Shown here piece by piece: positions 28,384-35,050 of a stretch of 64,000 nucleotides of DNA. Both the position numbers and the translations under genes were made by a program. Every line of letters starts with the position of its first letter. Within the stretch, counting starts at the first letter, position 1. The notes beneath the pieces are model-generated. The model did no database searches. It was not told the origin of the DNA and worked only from the letters and a program-made list of their open reading frames with translations. Origin of the DNA: Dyadobacter endophyticus (GTDB lineage: Bacteria > Bacteroidota > Bacteroidia > Cytophagales > Spirosomataceae); contig NZ_BMIA01000002.1 in NCBI RefSeq assembly GCF_014641595.1, positions 310,001 to 374,000 on the forward strand. Direction: 5' to 3'.

Positions 28384-29043
28384 ATGAAAAATCAAATCAA
28401 AAAAGGTAGGCCGCCCAAGGAAAAGGGCGCTGCCAAACGGGAGCATTTTTCGGTCTGGGTAAGCTCAGATCAGAAAAACCAGATCAATCAGCTCATCGAG
28501 AAAAGCGGGCTTTCTGCCAGCCAGTTCTTTCTGACGTTGGCGCTGGATGTCCCTTTTAAAAGACCCCAGAAAAGAACGCTGCCAAAGGTCACTGCCGAAA
28601 CAATCCGGATTCTCGAGCAGCTGGCCGGAATACTATCGCTCGCTATTTTAAAGACCAAAGACCATCAGATGCTCTCAGCGCAGTGGCAACAAAGCAGCCA
28701 GCGGGTACGGCTGCTTGCAGACCTTATCACGCGCTGGGTTTTTGAAAGCTTTGAGATCCGCAGCTTTCAAAAGACGATTACTGAAATCGGTGCATGGATT
28801 CAGTCCCTGCCCGATTATCTGGGCCAGGTACTGGGCGCGGAAGAAAGCAAAGAGCAAATCCTTCGGGAAGCCTGGGGAATGGCCCGGTCGGCGCGCGAGC
28901 TGCTTTCAAAATACGAAAGCTACTACGCAGGGCCCTTCCAGGATCTTGCGTCTACCTGGAAAACCGAGGCGGCAGATATCGCCTCTGTCCACTACGAGAT
29001 TGAAAACGCCATCAAAGAATTGATTCGGCAAACCAGCAAATGA
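28384..29043 (+). CDS. MobC-like relaxosome accessory protein
   Basis: A 219-residue protein. Its N-terminus (KKGRPPKEKGAAKREHFSVWVSSDQKNQI, then SGLSASQFFLTLAL) fits the ribbon-helix-helix type DNA-binding accessory proteins (MobC/BmgB) of Bacteroidota mobilisable elements. The rest is helical. It is expected to bind oriT and help the relaxase nick DNA. It overlaps the relaxase start by 4 nt, so the two are translationally coupled. Confidence 0.8.
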   Translation: MKNQIKKGRPPKEKGAAKREHFSVWVSSDQKNQINQLIEKSGLSASQFFLTLALDVPFKRPQKRTLPKVTAETIRILEQLAGILSLAILKTKDHQMLSAQWQQSSQRVRLLADLITRWVFESFEIRSFQKTITEIGAWIQSLPDYLGQVLGAEESKEQILREAWGMARSARELLSKYESYYAGPFQDLASTWKTEAADIASVHYEIENAIKELIRQTSK

Positions 29044-29885
29044 TCGGAAAAGCAGGACTGGGCAGCTACGCCAAAGGAATTTTGGAGTACTGCTATTATC
29101 AGAAAAATCAGCAAACCACGGTAAGCGAGCAAAGTAAGCAGCAAAGCGTCAGAGGGGAGCTGGTTTATATTCAGAACCTTGCCCTTAAAACAGGGCCGGA
29201 TGGGACGCTGGATCTGGACTATCTTGCCCGGCAGTACACAGACAACCACTCTAAAAACAAGAAGCTGACCAAATACGTCTGGCATCAATCGTTCAGCTTT
29301 TCGCCCGGCGAAAAGCCCGGCAACGACAAGATCATGCGGATCTGCAGAGAATTTGCCAAGGAGTTTGGCTTCGAGCAGAACCAGATGGTTGTCTTTAAAC
29401 ACGAGGATTCAGCCAATGAGCACTTTCATATTATCGCCAACCGCATCAATTATAACGGAAAGAATACGGCCGATCATTTTAAAAACTATGCACGGACCGG
29501 AAAGTTCTGCCGCAGGATGGAAAATGAGCTTAGTCTTGTGCCTACGCGCGACATGCGGATCAACCGCGCGCTGGGCCAGCAGATTCATTTAGCGGACAAG
29601 GCGAATTTGAAGCTTAAATCCCTGATTGATCATTTGATGCCCCAGATCTCTTCAATCCAGGAGTTGAAAGAGCATTTACTTCGGCACGGATACAAAACCT
29701 ATGTGGGGCGGGGCATTGCATTTTTTCATATGCACAGCAAAATAAAGATAAAGGGTTCTGATATCGGCAGGGATTACTCGCTGGGCCTGCTGGAAAACCG
29801 GATTGGTTTTAACGCGACGACAACCCAGAATCCGGAGCTTAAAAAGAGGAAAAGGAAGCGAAAAGGCTTAGGGCTTCATTTGTAA
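29040..29885 (+). CDS. Relaxase / mobilisation nuclease (MobB type)
   Basis: A 281-residue protein with the relaxase N-terminal fold (MIGKAGLGSYAKGILEYCYY...) and the metal-binding histidine triad HEDSANEHFH near residues 121-130. The GEKPGNDKIMRICREFAKEF block is typical of the family. It nicks one DNA strand at oriT and leads transfer. At 281 residues it is shorter than many relatives, ending in a very basic tail (KKRKRKRKG), so C-terminal domains may be missing. It is coupled to the MobC gene upstream. Confidence 0.88.
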   Translation: MIGKAGLGSYAKGILEYCYYQKNQQTTVSEQSKQQSVRGELVYIQNLALKTGPDGTLDLDYLARQYTDNHSKNKKLTKYVWHQSFSFSPGEKPGNDKIMRICREFAKEFGFEQNQMVVFKHEDSANEHFHIIANRINYNGKNTADHFKNYARTGKFCRRMENELSLVPTRDMRINRALGQQIHLADKANLKLKSLIDHLMPQISSIQELKEHLLRHGYKTYVGRGIAFFHMHSKIKIKGSDIGRDYSLGLLENRIGFNATTTQNPELKKRKRKRKGLGLHL

Positions 29886-29889
29886 ATGA

Positions 29890-29924
29890 TAGGCTAAACC
29901 AAACCGTTGCCTTATTTTAGCCTA
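29890..29924 (+). terminator. Inverted repeat after mob operon
   Basis: TAGGCTAAA / TTTAGCCTA with a 17-nt loop, 5 nt after the relaxase stop and 18 nt before the next gene. It could terminate the mob operon or act as an operator for the gene at 29942. Confidence 0.45.
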
Positions 29925-29941
29925 AAATAACCCATAACACC

Positions 29942-30412
29942 ATGAAGCTAAAAGCAATTAAGTTCTTTTCCCCAGAGGAAAATCTACCTAAGACCCAGCA
30001 GGCCAAGGCTGCGCCGCTGCCAGCTGGCTACATTTCTAATTCCGGCAAGCTAGTTTTCCCGGCTGTCGCATTACGAGATCTGGGAATTGACCCTGAGTCT
30101 ACAAATTTCAAAATCGGTACCCAGGATGGAAAGCGAAAAATCAAATCCTTATATCTTGTTCCGGCTGCAAGTTCGGATCAAACCTTTTCCTTTGAGAAAA
30201 GTGGCAGGGGCCATGTAATTCCGTTGGCTGTCATATTGAAAAGGGGAGGCCTCAATTTCGAGGGTGAAAAACTGATCTTCAAGATCTCTACTTTTGATTT
30301 TGACAAGGCTACCAAAGGCTATGAGCTGACCATTGAAAGCGAAACGCCAAAACCGGAGTACACCGGAAAACCGCGTGGCAGAAAGCCTAAGGCTGCGGTT
30401 GACGGCGAATAA
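29942..30412 (+). CDS. Hypothetical protein with duplicated beta units and AT-hook-like tail
   Basis: A 156-residue protein. Two similar segments stand out: SGKLVFPAVALRDLGIDPES (about 34-53) and SGRGHVIPLAVILKRGGL (about 85-102), which suggests an internal duplication, perhaps of an AbrB-like DNA-binding unit (tentative). The C-terminus GKPRGRKPKA resembles an AT-hook. It lies between the mob genes and the convergent sigma / dead Cas12f-like operon, sharing the hairpin at 30429-30454. Possibly a DNA-binding maintenance protein of the island. Confidence 0.7.
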   Translation: MKLKAIKFFSPEENLPKTQQAKAAPLPAGYISNSGKLVFPAVALRDLGIDPESTNFKIGTQDGKRKIKSLYLVPAASSDQTFSFEKSGRGHVIPLAVILKRGGLNFEGEKLIFKISTFDFDKATKGYELTIESETPKPEYTGKPRGRKPKAAVDGE

Positions 30413-30428
30413 AACATAATTAAAAAAT

Positions 30429-30454
30429 GCAGGTAACCGGTTCCGGTTACCTGC
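30429..30454 (-). terminator. Terminator of the sigma / dCas12f-like / RNA operon
   Basis: A 26-nt perfect inverted repeat (GCAGGTAACCGG / CCGGTTACCTGC, 12-bp stem). On the minus strand it is followed by ATTTTTTAATT, so it is an intrinsic terminator for minus-strand transcription. It may also stop the convergent plus-strand gene. Confidence 0.85.
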
Positions 30455-30578
30455 TTGATTCGGGTCACATTTGCTTTACTGATCAAATTAAGCTAACCCA
30501 GTTGTATGTGCCCCTAGGCACTTAATGAAACCGCTGGTGGTTTCATCCTGCGGCTGTACAAGCAGCCTCTGTGAAAAT
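30455..30578 (-). ncRNA. Candidate guide RNA downstream of the dead Cas12f-like gene
   Basis: Starting directly at the stop of the Cas12f-like gene and reading on the minus strand, there are three perfect hairpins in a row. They are GGCTG/CAGCC (30552-30567, loop 6), ATGAAACC/GGTTTCAT (30525-30546, loop 6) and GTGCC/GGCAC (30508-30521, loop 4). Then comes ATACAAC (30501-30507), similar to the CAAC ending just before the guide in Cas12f and TnpB guide RNAs. If that rule holds, the guide is about 30481-30500 (minus). The remaining 26 nt lead to the terminator. An alternative fold pairs GGGTTA with TGACCC across 30458-30499, which would make that part scaffold. No protein is encoded here. Confidence 0.6.
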
Positions 30579-31670
30579 TCATTCGATCAGCACGGCGATG
30601 CCCATCTTTTCTGCTTTGCGCTCTATCTTTTGTTTAAGGCCGTAATATCCCCAGTTCCGAAAAAGGAAAGGATCTTCTTTGGCCTGCTGCTCCTTCTCTG
30701 TCTGGTCTACAAGCAGCAAAGTTGCTGCCTTGTTTTTCAGGCATATATCGATTAACCTCTTACTGTATACGTGCTGCTTGTGGGAGACATACCGCTTCTC
30801 TGATTGCATCAGATTATCGATGCTCGATTTTCTGAGTCGCTTTCGGCTATTTTGGTTCATGAAAGCCATTGCTTTCTTTTTGCGCCGGATGGCGGCCTGG
30901 ATAGCAAGTCTCTTATAGAGATACTCGTCCTTGTTTCCGATCGTATAACGTTTGTTGCCGACTGAAACGATGATTGGATAATCCAGTGACAAACTCGCCT
31001 CGGCGATAACATCCTGATCAAGCTGTTGTTCAGCTGGTTCAGTCTGAAAAACAGCAAGCATAAAAATCTTTCCTTTGTCTAGCGCCAGCGAGCTGCTGCA
31101 AAGCTTAACCTGGCCAACAGCTAAGCGTTGGAGCATTTCCCGCTTGTCATGGCCTGTTTTTCCCAGGTATGTCCTGAACGGGATATCGAATAGGGAGAAA
31201 TGAAATACCGCTGTATCCCTACTACTTCTAAGCTTTTTTATATCCGTCCCTTTAAACGGGATCGGGATTTCTTTTCGGAAATTAGGCATTGCGCTTTCAC
31301 CGCTAGCCAGTGCTTTACTCATCTTGTTGAAACTGGCGACCAGATTGCCATTCAAAGTGCTCATGACGTGCATCGGGATACTGCCTTTATAGTTTTGAGC
31401 AAGTACCTGGTAGCTGGTATTCATTCTGGATGTCGAGAGCATCCCATACTCGTCTTTTTTAATATCAGACAGCCTTGCCCTTACGCCTTCGGTCAGATAG
31501 AGCATTTCCCTGAGCTGCTGTTGTACGTAGTGATGGGTGTAGATCTGGTTGGCTGCTTTGAAACAGATGTAGCGCCACTGGTAGAGCGTATCCAGAATCT
31601 TGTTTTTCTGATCGATGTCATCCGAATCAATCAGAAGACGGATTTTCCGGGTGGTGAAAAGCTTTTCCAT
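30579..31670 (-). CDS. Cas12f/TnpB-like protein, nuclease-dead
   Basis: The 363-residue protein has the Cas12f/TnpB layout. An N-terminal wedge/REC part (KLFTTRKIRLLI...) is followed by a RuvC region with LDYPIIVSVGNKRYTIG (229-245), a basic bridge-helix region (KRLAIQAAIRRKKKAMAF) and HVYSKRLIDICLKNKAATLLL (300-320). FRNWGYYGLKQKIERKAEKM (337-356) closes it and matches the last family block. Active relatives read D-L-G in RuvC-I and M-E-D-L in RuvC-II. Aligned by eye, these become Ser226 and Val321. The protein ends at 363, before the zinc finger and RuvC-III Asp. It should bind guide RNA and DNA without cutting. The sigma gene lies 3 nt upstream in the same operon. No transposase TnpA is nearby. 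Confidence 0.85.
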   Translation of the reverse strand: MEKLFTTRKIRLLIDSDDIDQKNKILDTLYQWRYICFKAANQIYTHHYVQQQLREMLYLTEGVRARLSDIKKDEYGMLSTSRMNTSYQVLAQNYKGSIPMHVMSTLNGNLVASFNKMSKALASGESAMPNFRKEIPIPFKGTDIKKLRSSRDTAVFHFSLFDIPFRTYLGKTGHDKREMLQRLAVGQVKLCSSSLALDKGKIFMLAVFQTEPAEQQLDQDVIAEASLSLDYPIIVSVGNKRYTIGNKDEYLYKRLAIQAAIRRKKKAMAFMNQNSRKRLRKSSIDNLMQSEKRYVSHKQHVYSKRLIDICLKNKAATLLLVDQTEKEQQAKEDPFLFRNWGYYGLKQKIERKAEKMGIAVLIE

Positions 31671-31673
31671 GAT

Positions 31674-32474
31674 CTAACGCCCATTTTGTTTCCGGTGATT
31701 TTTAATAAGCTGATATGCTTTGATATAATGCTGCTGTACTTGGGTTTGCGGGTAGCCCAGCATTGAGGCGATATCGGCGAAAGATTTCTTCTGATCTTGC
31801 CTGAGCTCGAACACCGCAGCCTGCTCGCCACTCAGAATATGATCGTAGGAATAGGGACGCTTTGCTTGCCTTATAGGCACAGTCGCGCGGGGTGCAACAA
31901 TCCTTTTAAGCTCCTCTACGGCTTTTTGGATTTCGCTGGTGACGTGCAGCGTACTGGCTCCTATTCTTTGTGCTACCTCGCGCGGACTGTGCCCATCTTG
32001 GAAATGTAGGCTTGCGATCAACTGGCGTTGTTTGGGCAGAAAAGAGATCGCTCTGGCGATTTCTTCCCATCTTTTCCCTTCGCTGTTCTCCCTGAAATAA
32101 CCTTCCACATCTGGGTTCTCCCCCAGGAAGGATTCCAAGTGGTCTATTTCAGTTATTTTCCGGTATATCTGATATGCTGGCTTTTGGACCTGTTTCAAGA
32201 GTTGCCAACGGAGATTGAGGCGAATAAACCGGTATGCATGAGGGAGGCTTTCAATCTTTTCGCGGTGTGTCCAGGCCTTCAGGTAACATTCGTGGAGAAT
32301 GCAGCTTACCAGAAACTCGTCATTGACCAGCCCTCTGCCAATGTGGAAAAGGCTAGAAAATGACTTCTGGTAGAAACCTGTAAATGCTCGTTCATCACCG
32401 TCCTTAAACCGGTCGAACATATCGACTTTTCCACCAGAATTGGTATGCAGATTTAGAATTCCCATATCATACAT
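31674..32474 (-). CDS. Sigma-70/ECF-type factor with extra C-terminal HTH
   Basis: A 266-residue sigma factor. Region 2-like helices occupy about 25-100 (FYQKSFSSLFHIGRG...ESLPHAYRFIRLNLRW) and region 4 about 141-193 (AISFLPKQRQLIASLHFQDG, SPREVAQRIGAS). Beyond the normal end there is a second helix-turn-helix at about 211-260 (ILSGEQAAVFELRQDQKKSF, then ASMLGYPQTQVQQHY). The ATG at 32474 is used; an ATG at 32420 (MFDRFKDGDERAF) would fit the usual ECF start. Its stop lies 3 nt before the Cas12f-like ATG, so the two are co-expressed. No anti-sigma gene is adjacent, unlike the FecR-linked sigma at 46723. Inference: it is recruited to DNA by the RNA-guided partner. Confidence 0.85.
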   Translation of the reverse strand: MYDMGILNLHTNSGGKVDMFDRFKDGDERAFTGFYQKSFSSLFHIGRGLVNDEFLVSCILHECYLKAWTHREKIESLPHAYRFIRLNLRWQLLKQVQKPAYQIYRKITEIDHLESFLGENPDVEGYFRENSEGKRWEEIARAISFLPKQRQLIASLHFQDGHSPREVAQRIGASTLHVTSEIQKAVEELKRIVAPRATVPIRQAKRPYSYDHILSGEQAAVFELRQDQKKSFADIASMLGYPQTQVQQHYIKAYQLIKNHRKQNGR

Positions 32475-32550
32475 TATAGACTTAGTAATACATCACCTCA
32501 TCATCTATTTAGGCGTCTGAAATTGTGGAAGCAGACACGTTGAATCATTT

Positions 32551-32568
32551 GCTTAGCTATAACTAAGC
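32551..32568. promoter_or_regulatory. Near-perfect palindrome, probable XRE operator
   Basis: GCTTAGCTATAACTAAGC is symmetrical at 14 of 18 positions (two mismatched pairs, at 7/12). It lies between the divergent sigma and XRE genes. It overlaps the predicted transcription start of the sigma operon (about 32564) and sits 35 bp before the XRE ATG. Confidence 0.6.
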
Positions 32569-32569
32569 A

Positions 32570-32599
32570 CAAAAATAGCAATGTTTTTGGTTCTTGCAA
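32570..32599 (-). promoter_or_regulatory. Promoter of the sigma / dCas12f-like operon
   Basis: On the minus strand TTG (32599-32597) is followed by exactly 19 nt and TATTTTTG (32577-32570). This matches the Bacteroidota housekeeping consensus TTTG-N19-TAnnTTTG. The leader to the sigma ATG would be about 90 nt. Confidence 0.65.
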
Positions 32600-32602
32600 C
32601 CC

Positions 32603-32833
32603 ATGCCCGAAAAAACAGATTTCGAAATTGCGGTGATAAATCAAGTGAGGAAAGTCCGAAAAGCTAAGGGCTATACTCAGGACGATCTCGCTATGTTTCT
32701 AAATCTGACCAGGGGATTTATTGGACAAATCGAAAGCCCCAAATTTCCGAGTAAGTACAATATTGAACATATTGGAATACTAGCCCGTGAAATGAACTGT
32801 TCTCCCAAAGACTTAATGCCTGAAGAAGCATAG
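32603..32833 (+). CDS. XRE/Cro-type helix-turn-helix regulator
   Basis: A 76-residue protein that is essentially one Cro/C1-type helix-turn-helix (IAVINQVRKVRKAKGYTQDD, then LAMFLNLTRGFIGQIE). The ATG at 32603 is used; an in-frame TTG at 32594 is less likely. It is divergent from the sigma / dCas12f-like operon with a 128-bp shared region that holds a palindrome over the operon's predicted start site. It is therefore the likely repressor of that operon and of itself (inference). Confidence 0.88.
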   Translation: MPEKTDFEIAVINQVRKVRKAKGYTQDDLAMFLNLTRGFIGQIESPKFPSKYNIEHIGILAREMNCSPKDLMPEEA

Positions 32834-32904
32834 CAAAGGGTACAGATGCCCCCAAGATAGCACAGAAAGCCTCTGAGCTCCGCGAAACAACGTAGTATGG
32901 TCTA

Positions 32905-33375
32905 CTATTCGGATATGTCAATTAAATAAATGACCAAGGAGCCGTCTGAAAGGTTAGTTACCTGTAACTCGGTCATCTTATCCCTCCAAAACGACACGCC
33001 GTCTTTTACCTGTGGGGCGCCGAATAAAGATCGATAGTCGTCAATTTTTGATTGCCTACTGATTCCGGAGTCGTATAAAAATTCAAATCTCTCAATTTTG
33101 CCTTCCCTGGAAACATGAATGAGTATACTGTTCGCATCTCCATAGCCTTTACCCGGCAGTTTGTATCCATCTCCTACCGGTTCAAGGATAGCTAAATGTT
33201 TCTCAATTTTATCTCCGAGTAAGAGTCGGTAGTTATTCCCGATATCGATATACCTGAAAATATCTCCCTTCGCTTTGTTTAGCACCGGCGCACATGAAAG
33301 CATTCCCAGGAGCATAAAGCTGATTACAAAGGCGTAATTTCTCACCGATATTAATGGCTGAAAGATATTTATCAT
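32905..33375 (-). CDS. Putative lipoprotein
   Basis: A 156-residue protein with a hydrophobic N-terminal segment ending in GMLSC (lipobox), so probably a lipoprotein. The mature part is a small mixed beta fold (FRYIDIGNNYRLLLGDKI...). No family is recognised. It stands alone, convergent with the XRE gene. Confidence 0.65.
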   Translation of the reverse strand: MINIFQPLISVRNYAFVISFMLLGMLSCAPVLNKAKGDIFRYIDIGNNYRLLLGDKIEKHLAILEPVGDGYKLPGKGYGDANSILIHVSREGKIERFEFLYDSGISRQSKIDDYRSLFGAPQVKDGVSFWRDKMTELQVTNLSDGSLVIYLIDISE

Positions 33376-33502
33376 TAGCTGGAATCCATATTGTCCTGTG
33401 ATACTAGAACTAGGCTAAGCTTTAAAGCTTTACTCAGACCGAGCAAATATGGCTGATTCTATTTGCAAGATAACGCAGGTTACCCATATTCAAAGTCCAT
33501 GA

Positions 33503-33607
33503 ATGAACTATCAAGATTTAGTCTACGGTCAAGCCAACGTTGATGAGCCGGTTTTGGTTGAGCCGATGAGTATCGCTGCCATGTGCTGGCTCAAGGGTAT
33601 TTTGTAG
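33503..33607 (+). pseudogene. HD-domain protein N-terminal remnant
   Basis: A 34-codon frame reads MNYQDLVYGQANVDEPVLVE and soon WLKGIL before a stop. This resembles the opening of HD-domain phosphohydrolases (DxxYGxxxIxEPVLLELLxSPxxQRLKGI). Only the first ~35 residues remain, and the HD catalytic part is gone. Family call is by eye. Confidence 0.4.
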
Positions 33608-33760
33608 CACGGGATTTCGAGCTTTTTTTCAAATCATTGATTTACAGGTACTTTATTTGACTTTAAATTGACTTCACGGGAGGGAGGCGGGGCTAAGTCG
33701 CTGGCCCCGCAAAGGACATCAGCTAGATCGTGATCAGTGCAAACGAAAGTTACAAAGCAA

Positions 33761-33879
33761 AAAATGACGGTTGCAAGCCTGCACTCCGTCATCCGGCTTT
33801 TTAGCTGATCGCTCGGCAGCCAGCCGCACCTTAAACCGCCGGATGGGCTTGCGACCAAGGGGACGAGCCCCGTCATTTT
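33761..33879. other. Long three-tier inverted-repeat structure
   Basis: Three nested arm pairs lie within 119 nt: AAAATGACGG/CCGTCATTTT (33761-33770 with 33870-33879), TTGCAAGCC/GGCTTGCGA (33771-33779 with 33846-33854, one G-T pair) and CATCCGGC/GCCGGATG (33790-33797 with 33838-33845). The loop is about 40 nt. A T-run follows on the plus strand. It lies 70 nt before ardA and could be a single-strand structure (replication or transfer origin), a leader RNA or a terminator. Confidence 0.6.
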
Positions 33880-33950
33880 TTCATTGATTGGAAGGCAGCG
33901 ATTGCCCTGAGCACAAAGCCGGGCCTTAGCTACCCAAATGCCCTTCAATC

Positions 33951-34507
33951 ATGAGAAATCTCGAAAATGCTCCAAGAATCTATGCAGGAACCTATGGCCA
34001 GTACAACAATGGATCGCTGTTCGGTAAATGGTTTGACCTAACAGACTACTCAGATCTAAAAGATTTCCTACAAGATTGCCACGAGTTTCATCGTAATGAA
34101 TTCGATCCGGAGCTTATGTTCCAAGACTGGGAAAACATCCCGGATTTTTTGATATCGGAATGCAGCCTTCACAAAGAAGCGTTCGCCTACTTTGAGGCCA
34201 CATGTGATATGGACGATGAGACTGCCGAAGCATTTGAGATTTACTGCAAACAGATTAACTATTGGCCATCCAACGGGTACGAATTGGACGACCAAGTTGA
34301 AAGTTTTCGGGAATGCTATCGGGGATTCTTCGGCGGCTCAATGAAGGACGCTACACTTGAATACCCCTGCCAATACGTCGAAGAGACGGACTGCTTTCAG
34401 GCGTGCCGTCCACGCTGGAAAAATATTTCGACTATGAAGCCTTCGCCAACGACCTGTTTTTAGAGGGATACAGCGAATATGAAGGTCATGTTTTCGTAGA
34501 CTACTAA
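33951..34507 (+). pseudogene. ardA: Antirestriction protein ArdA, frameshifted near the 3' end
   Basis: The first ~145 codons encode an ArdA protein, an acidic DNA mimic that blocks type I restriction enzymes after transfer: RIYAGTYGQYNNGSLFGKWF, then an acidic middle rich in Asp/Glu. Near 34385-34392 the frame is lost, and the uncorrected product ends at 34463 in an unrelated tail. In the next frame the expected ArdA ending continues: GLLSGVPSTLEKYFDYEAFA through to GHVFVDY and a stop at 34507. One missing base restores the full gene, so this is either a recent mutation or a sequencing error. It sits at the attR end, a usual place for entry-defence genes. Confidence 0.85.
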
Positions 34508-34517
34508 TGATTTCTTT

Positions 34518-34550
34518 GATGGAGTAACTATCTGTTTATCTTACTCCATC
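34518..34550 (+). terminator. Terminator of ardA
   Basis: GATGGAGTAA / TTACTCCATC (10-bp stem, 13-nt loop) followed by GATTTTG, 10 nt after the restored ardA stop. Confidence 0.7.
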
Positions 34551-34586
34551 GATTTTGAGACACAAACGATTACAGATGAGTAGTTG

Positions 34587-34623
34587 GTAGTTTTCTGTTT
34601 GCGATTTGAAAACAGAAAACTAC
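34587..34623. repeat. Perfect 14-bp inverted repeat near right end of island
   Basis: GTAGTTTTCTGTTT / AAACAGAAAACTAC with a 9-nt loop. It is a second strong hairpin after ardA and could be another terminator or a recombination-associated site. No gene is seen between 34508 and 34946. Confidence 0.6.
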
Positions 34624-34946
34624 TTTGAGGTATGATGGATATTCCTCTCCAAAGTGGTTCAGGAACGCGGGCTTACTTTCGCAGAAGTATCTAGTATTTA
34701 ATAACATAACGGTATGAGATCACAGGGCATGGTGAATGGATCGGACGCCACCTGGAATTCTCAGATCAAAGGCGGGGCGCTTACATTATTGGATCACTTT
34801 CGGAATTTATAACCCTGACAACGATTTAAAACTTGCACAAAAAATTGTAACTTCGAACAATCAATTGCCAATCAAAAATCTGGGTGAGCAATTCGGGAGC
34901 AGGCAAAAACAAGCTTCACAAACAACTCATTATAAGCGAGTTACAA

Positions 34947-34972
34947 GAGAGTTCGAATCTCTTCCTCTCTGC
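34947..34972 (+). repeat. attR: 26-bp direct repeat of tRNA-Ser 3' end
   Basis: Identical to 6491-6516. Only the T-arm and acceptor 3' part of the tRNA is present here, so it is not a tRNA gene. It marks the right end of the island. A GGTGAGCAATT arm-like site lies 54 bp inside, at 34883-34893. Confidence 0.92.
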
Positions 34973-34977
34973 AAAAT

Positions 34978-35007
34978 GCCTCTGCTGGTAACAGCAGGGG
35001 CGTTTTT
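34978..35007 (+). terminator. Original terminator of the tRNA-Ser locus
   Basis: GCCTCTGCTG / CAGCAGGGGC (one T-G pair, 4-nt loop) followed by TTTTT, 6 nt after attR. Before the island inserted, this lay right after tRNA-Ser and probably ended its transcript. Confidence 0.75.
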
Positions 35008-35050
35008 CGTTTTCGGGACAATTAGCGGGACAAATTTATTTTCCGAGCTG

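Larger units (their letters stand above)
6491..34972. mobile_element. tRNA-Ser-integrated mobilisable genomic island (~28.5 kb)
   Basis: The boundaries are the 26-bp direct repeats at 6491-6516 and 34947-34972. The island contains a tyrosine integrase next to attL, candidate arm-type sites at both ends, a MobC-like protein, a relaxase, a possible oriT and an ardA gene. No type IV secretion genes are present, so transfer would need a helper element (inference). Much of the interior is more AT-rich than the flanking chromosome and is littered with gene remnants. Its cargo includes the sigma factor / dead Cas12f-like operon at 30429-32474. Confidence 0.88.

Noticed and set aside
30579..31670. 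Idea that the Cas12f-like gene is an ordinary IS605-type TnpB.
   Set aside because: No TnpA gene or transposon ends are nearby, the catalytic positions are substituted, the C-terminus is absent and it is operonic with a sigma factor.
34947..34972. Second tRNA-Ser copy at the right end of the island.
   Set aside because: Only the T-arm and acceptor 3' part is present; there is no anticodon arm or 5' half. It is attR.
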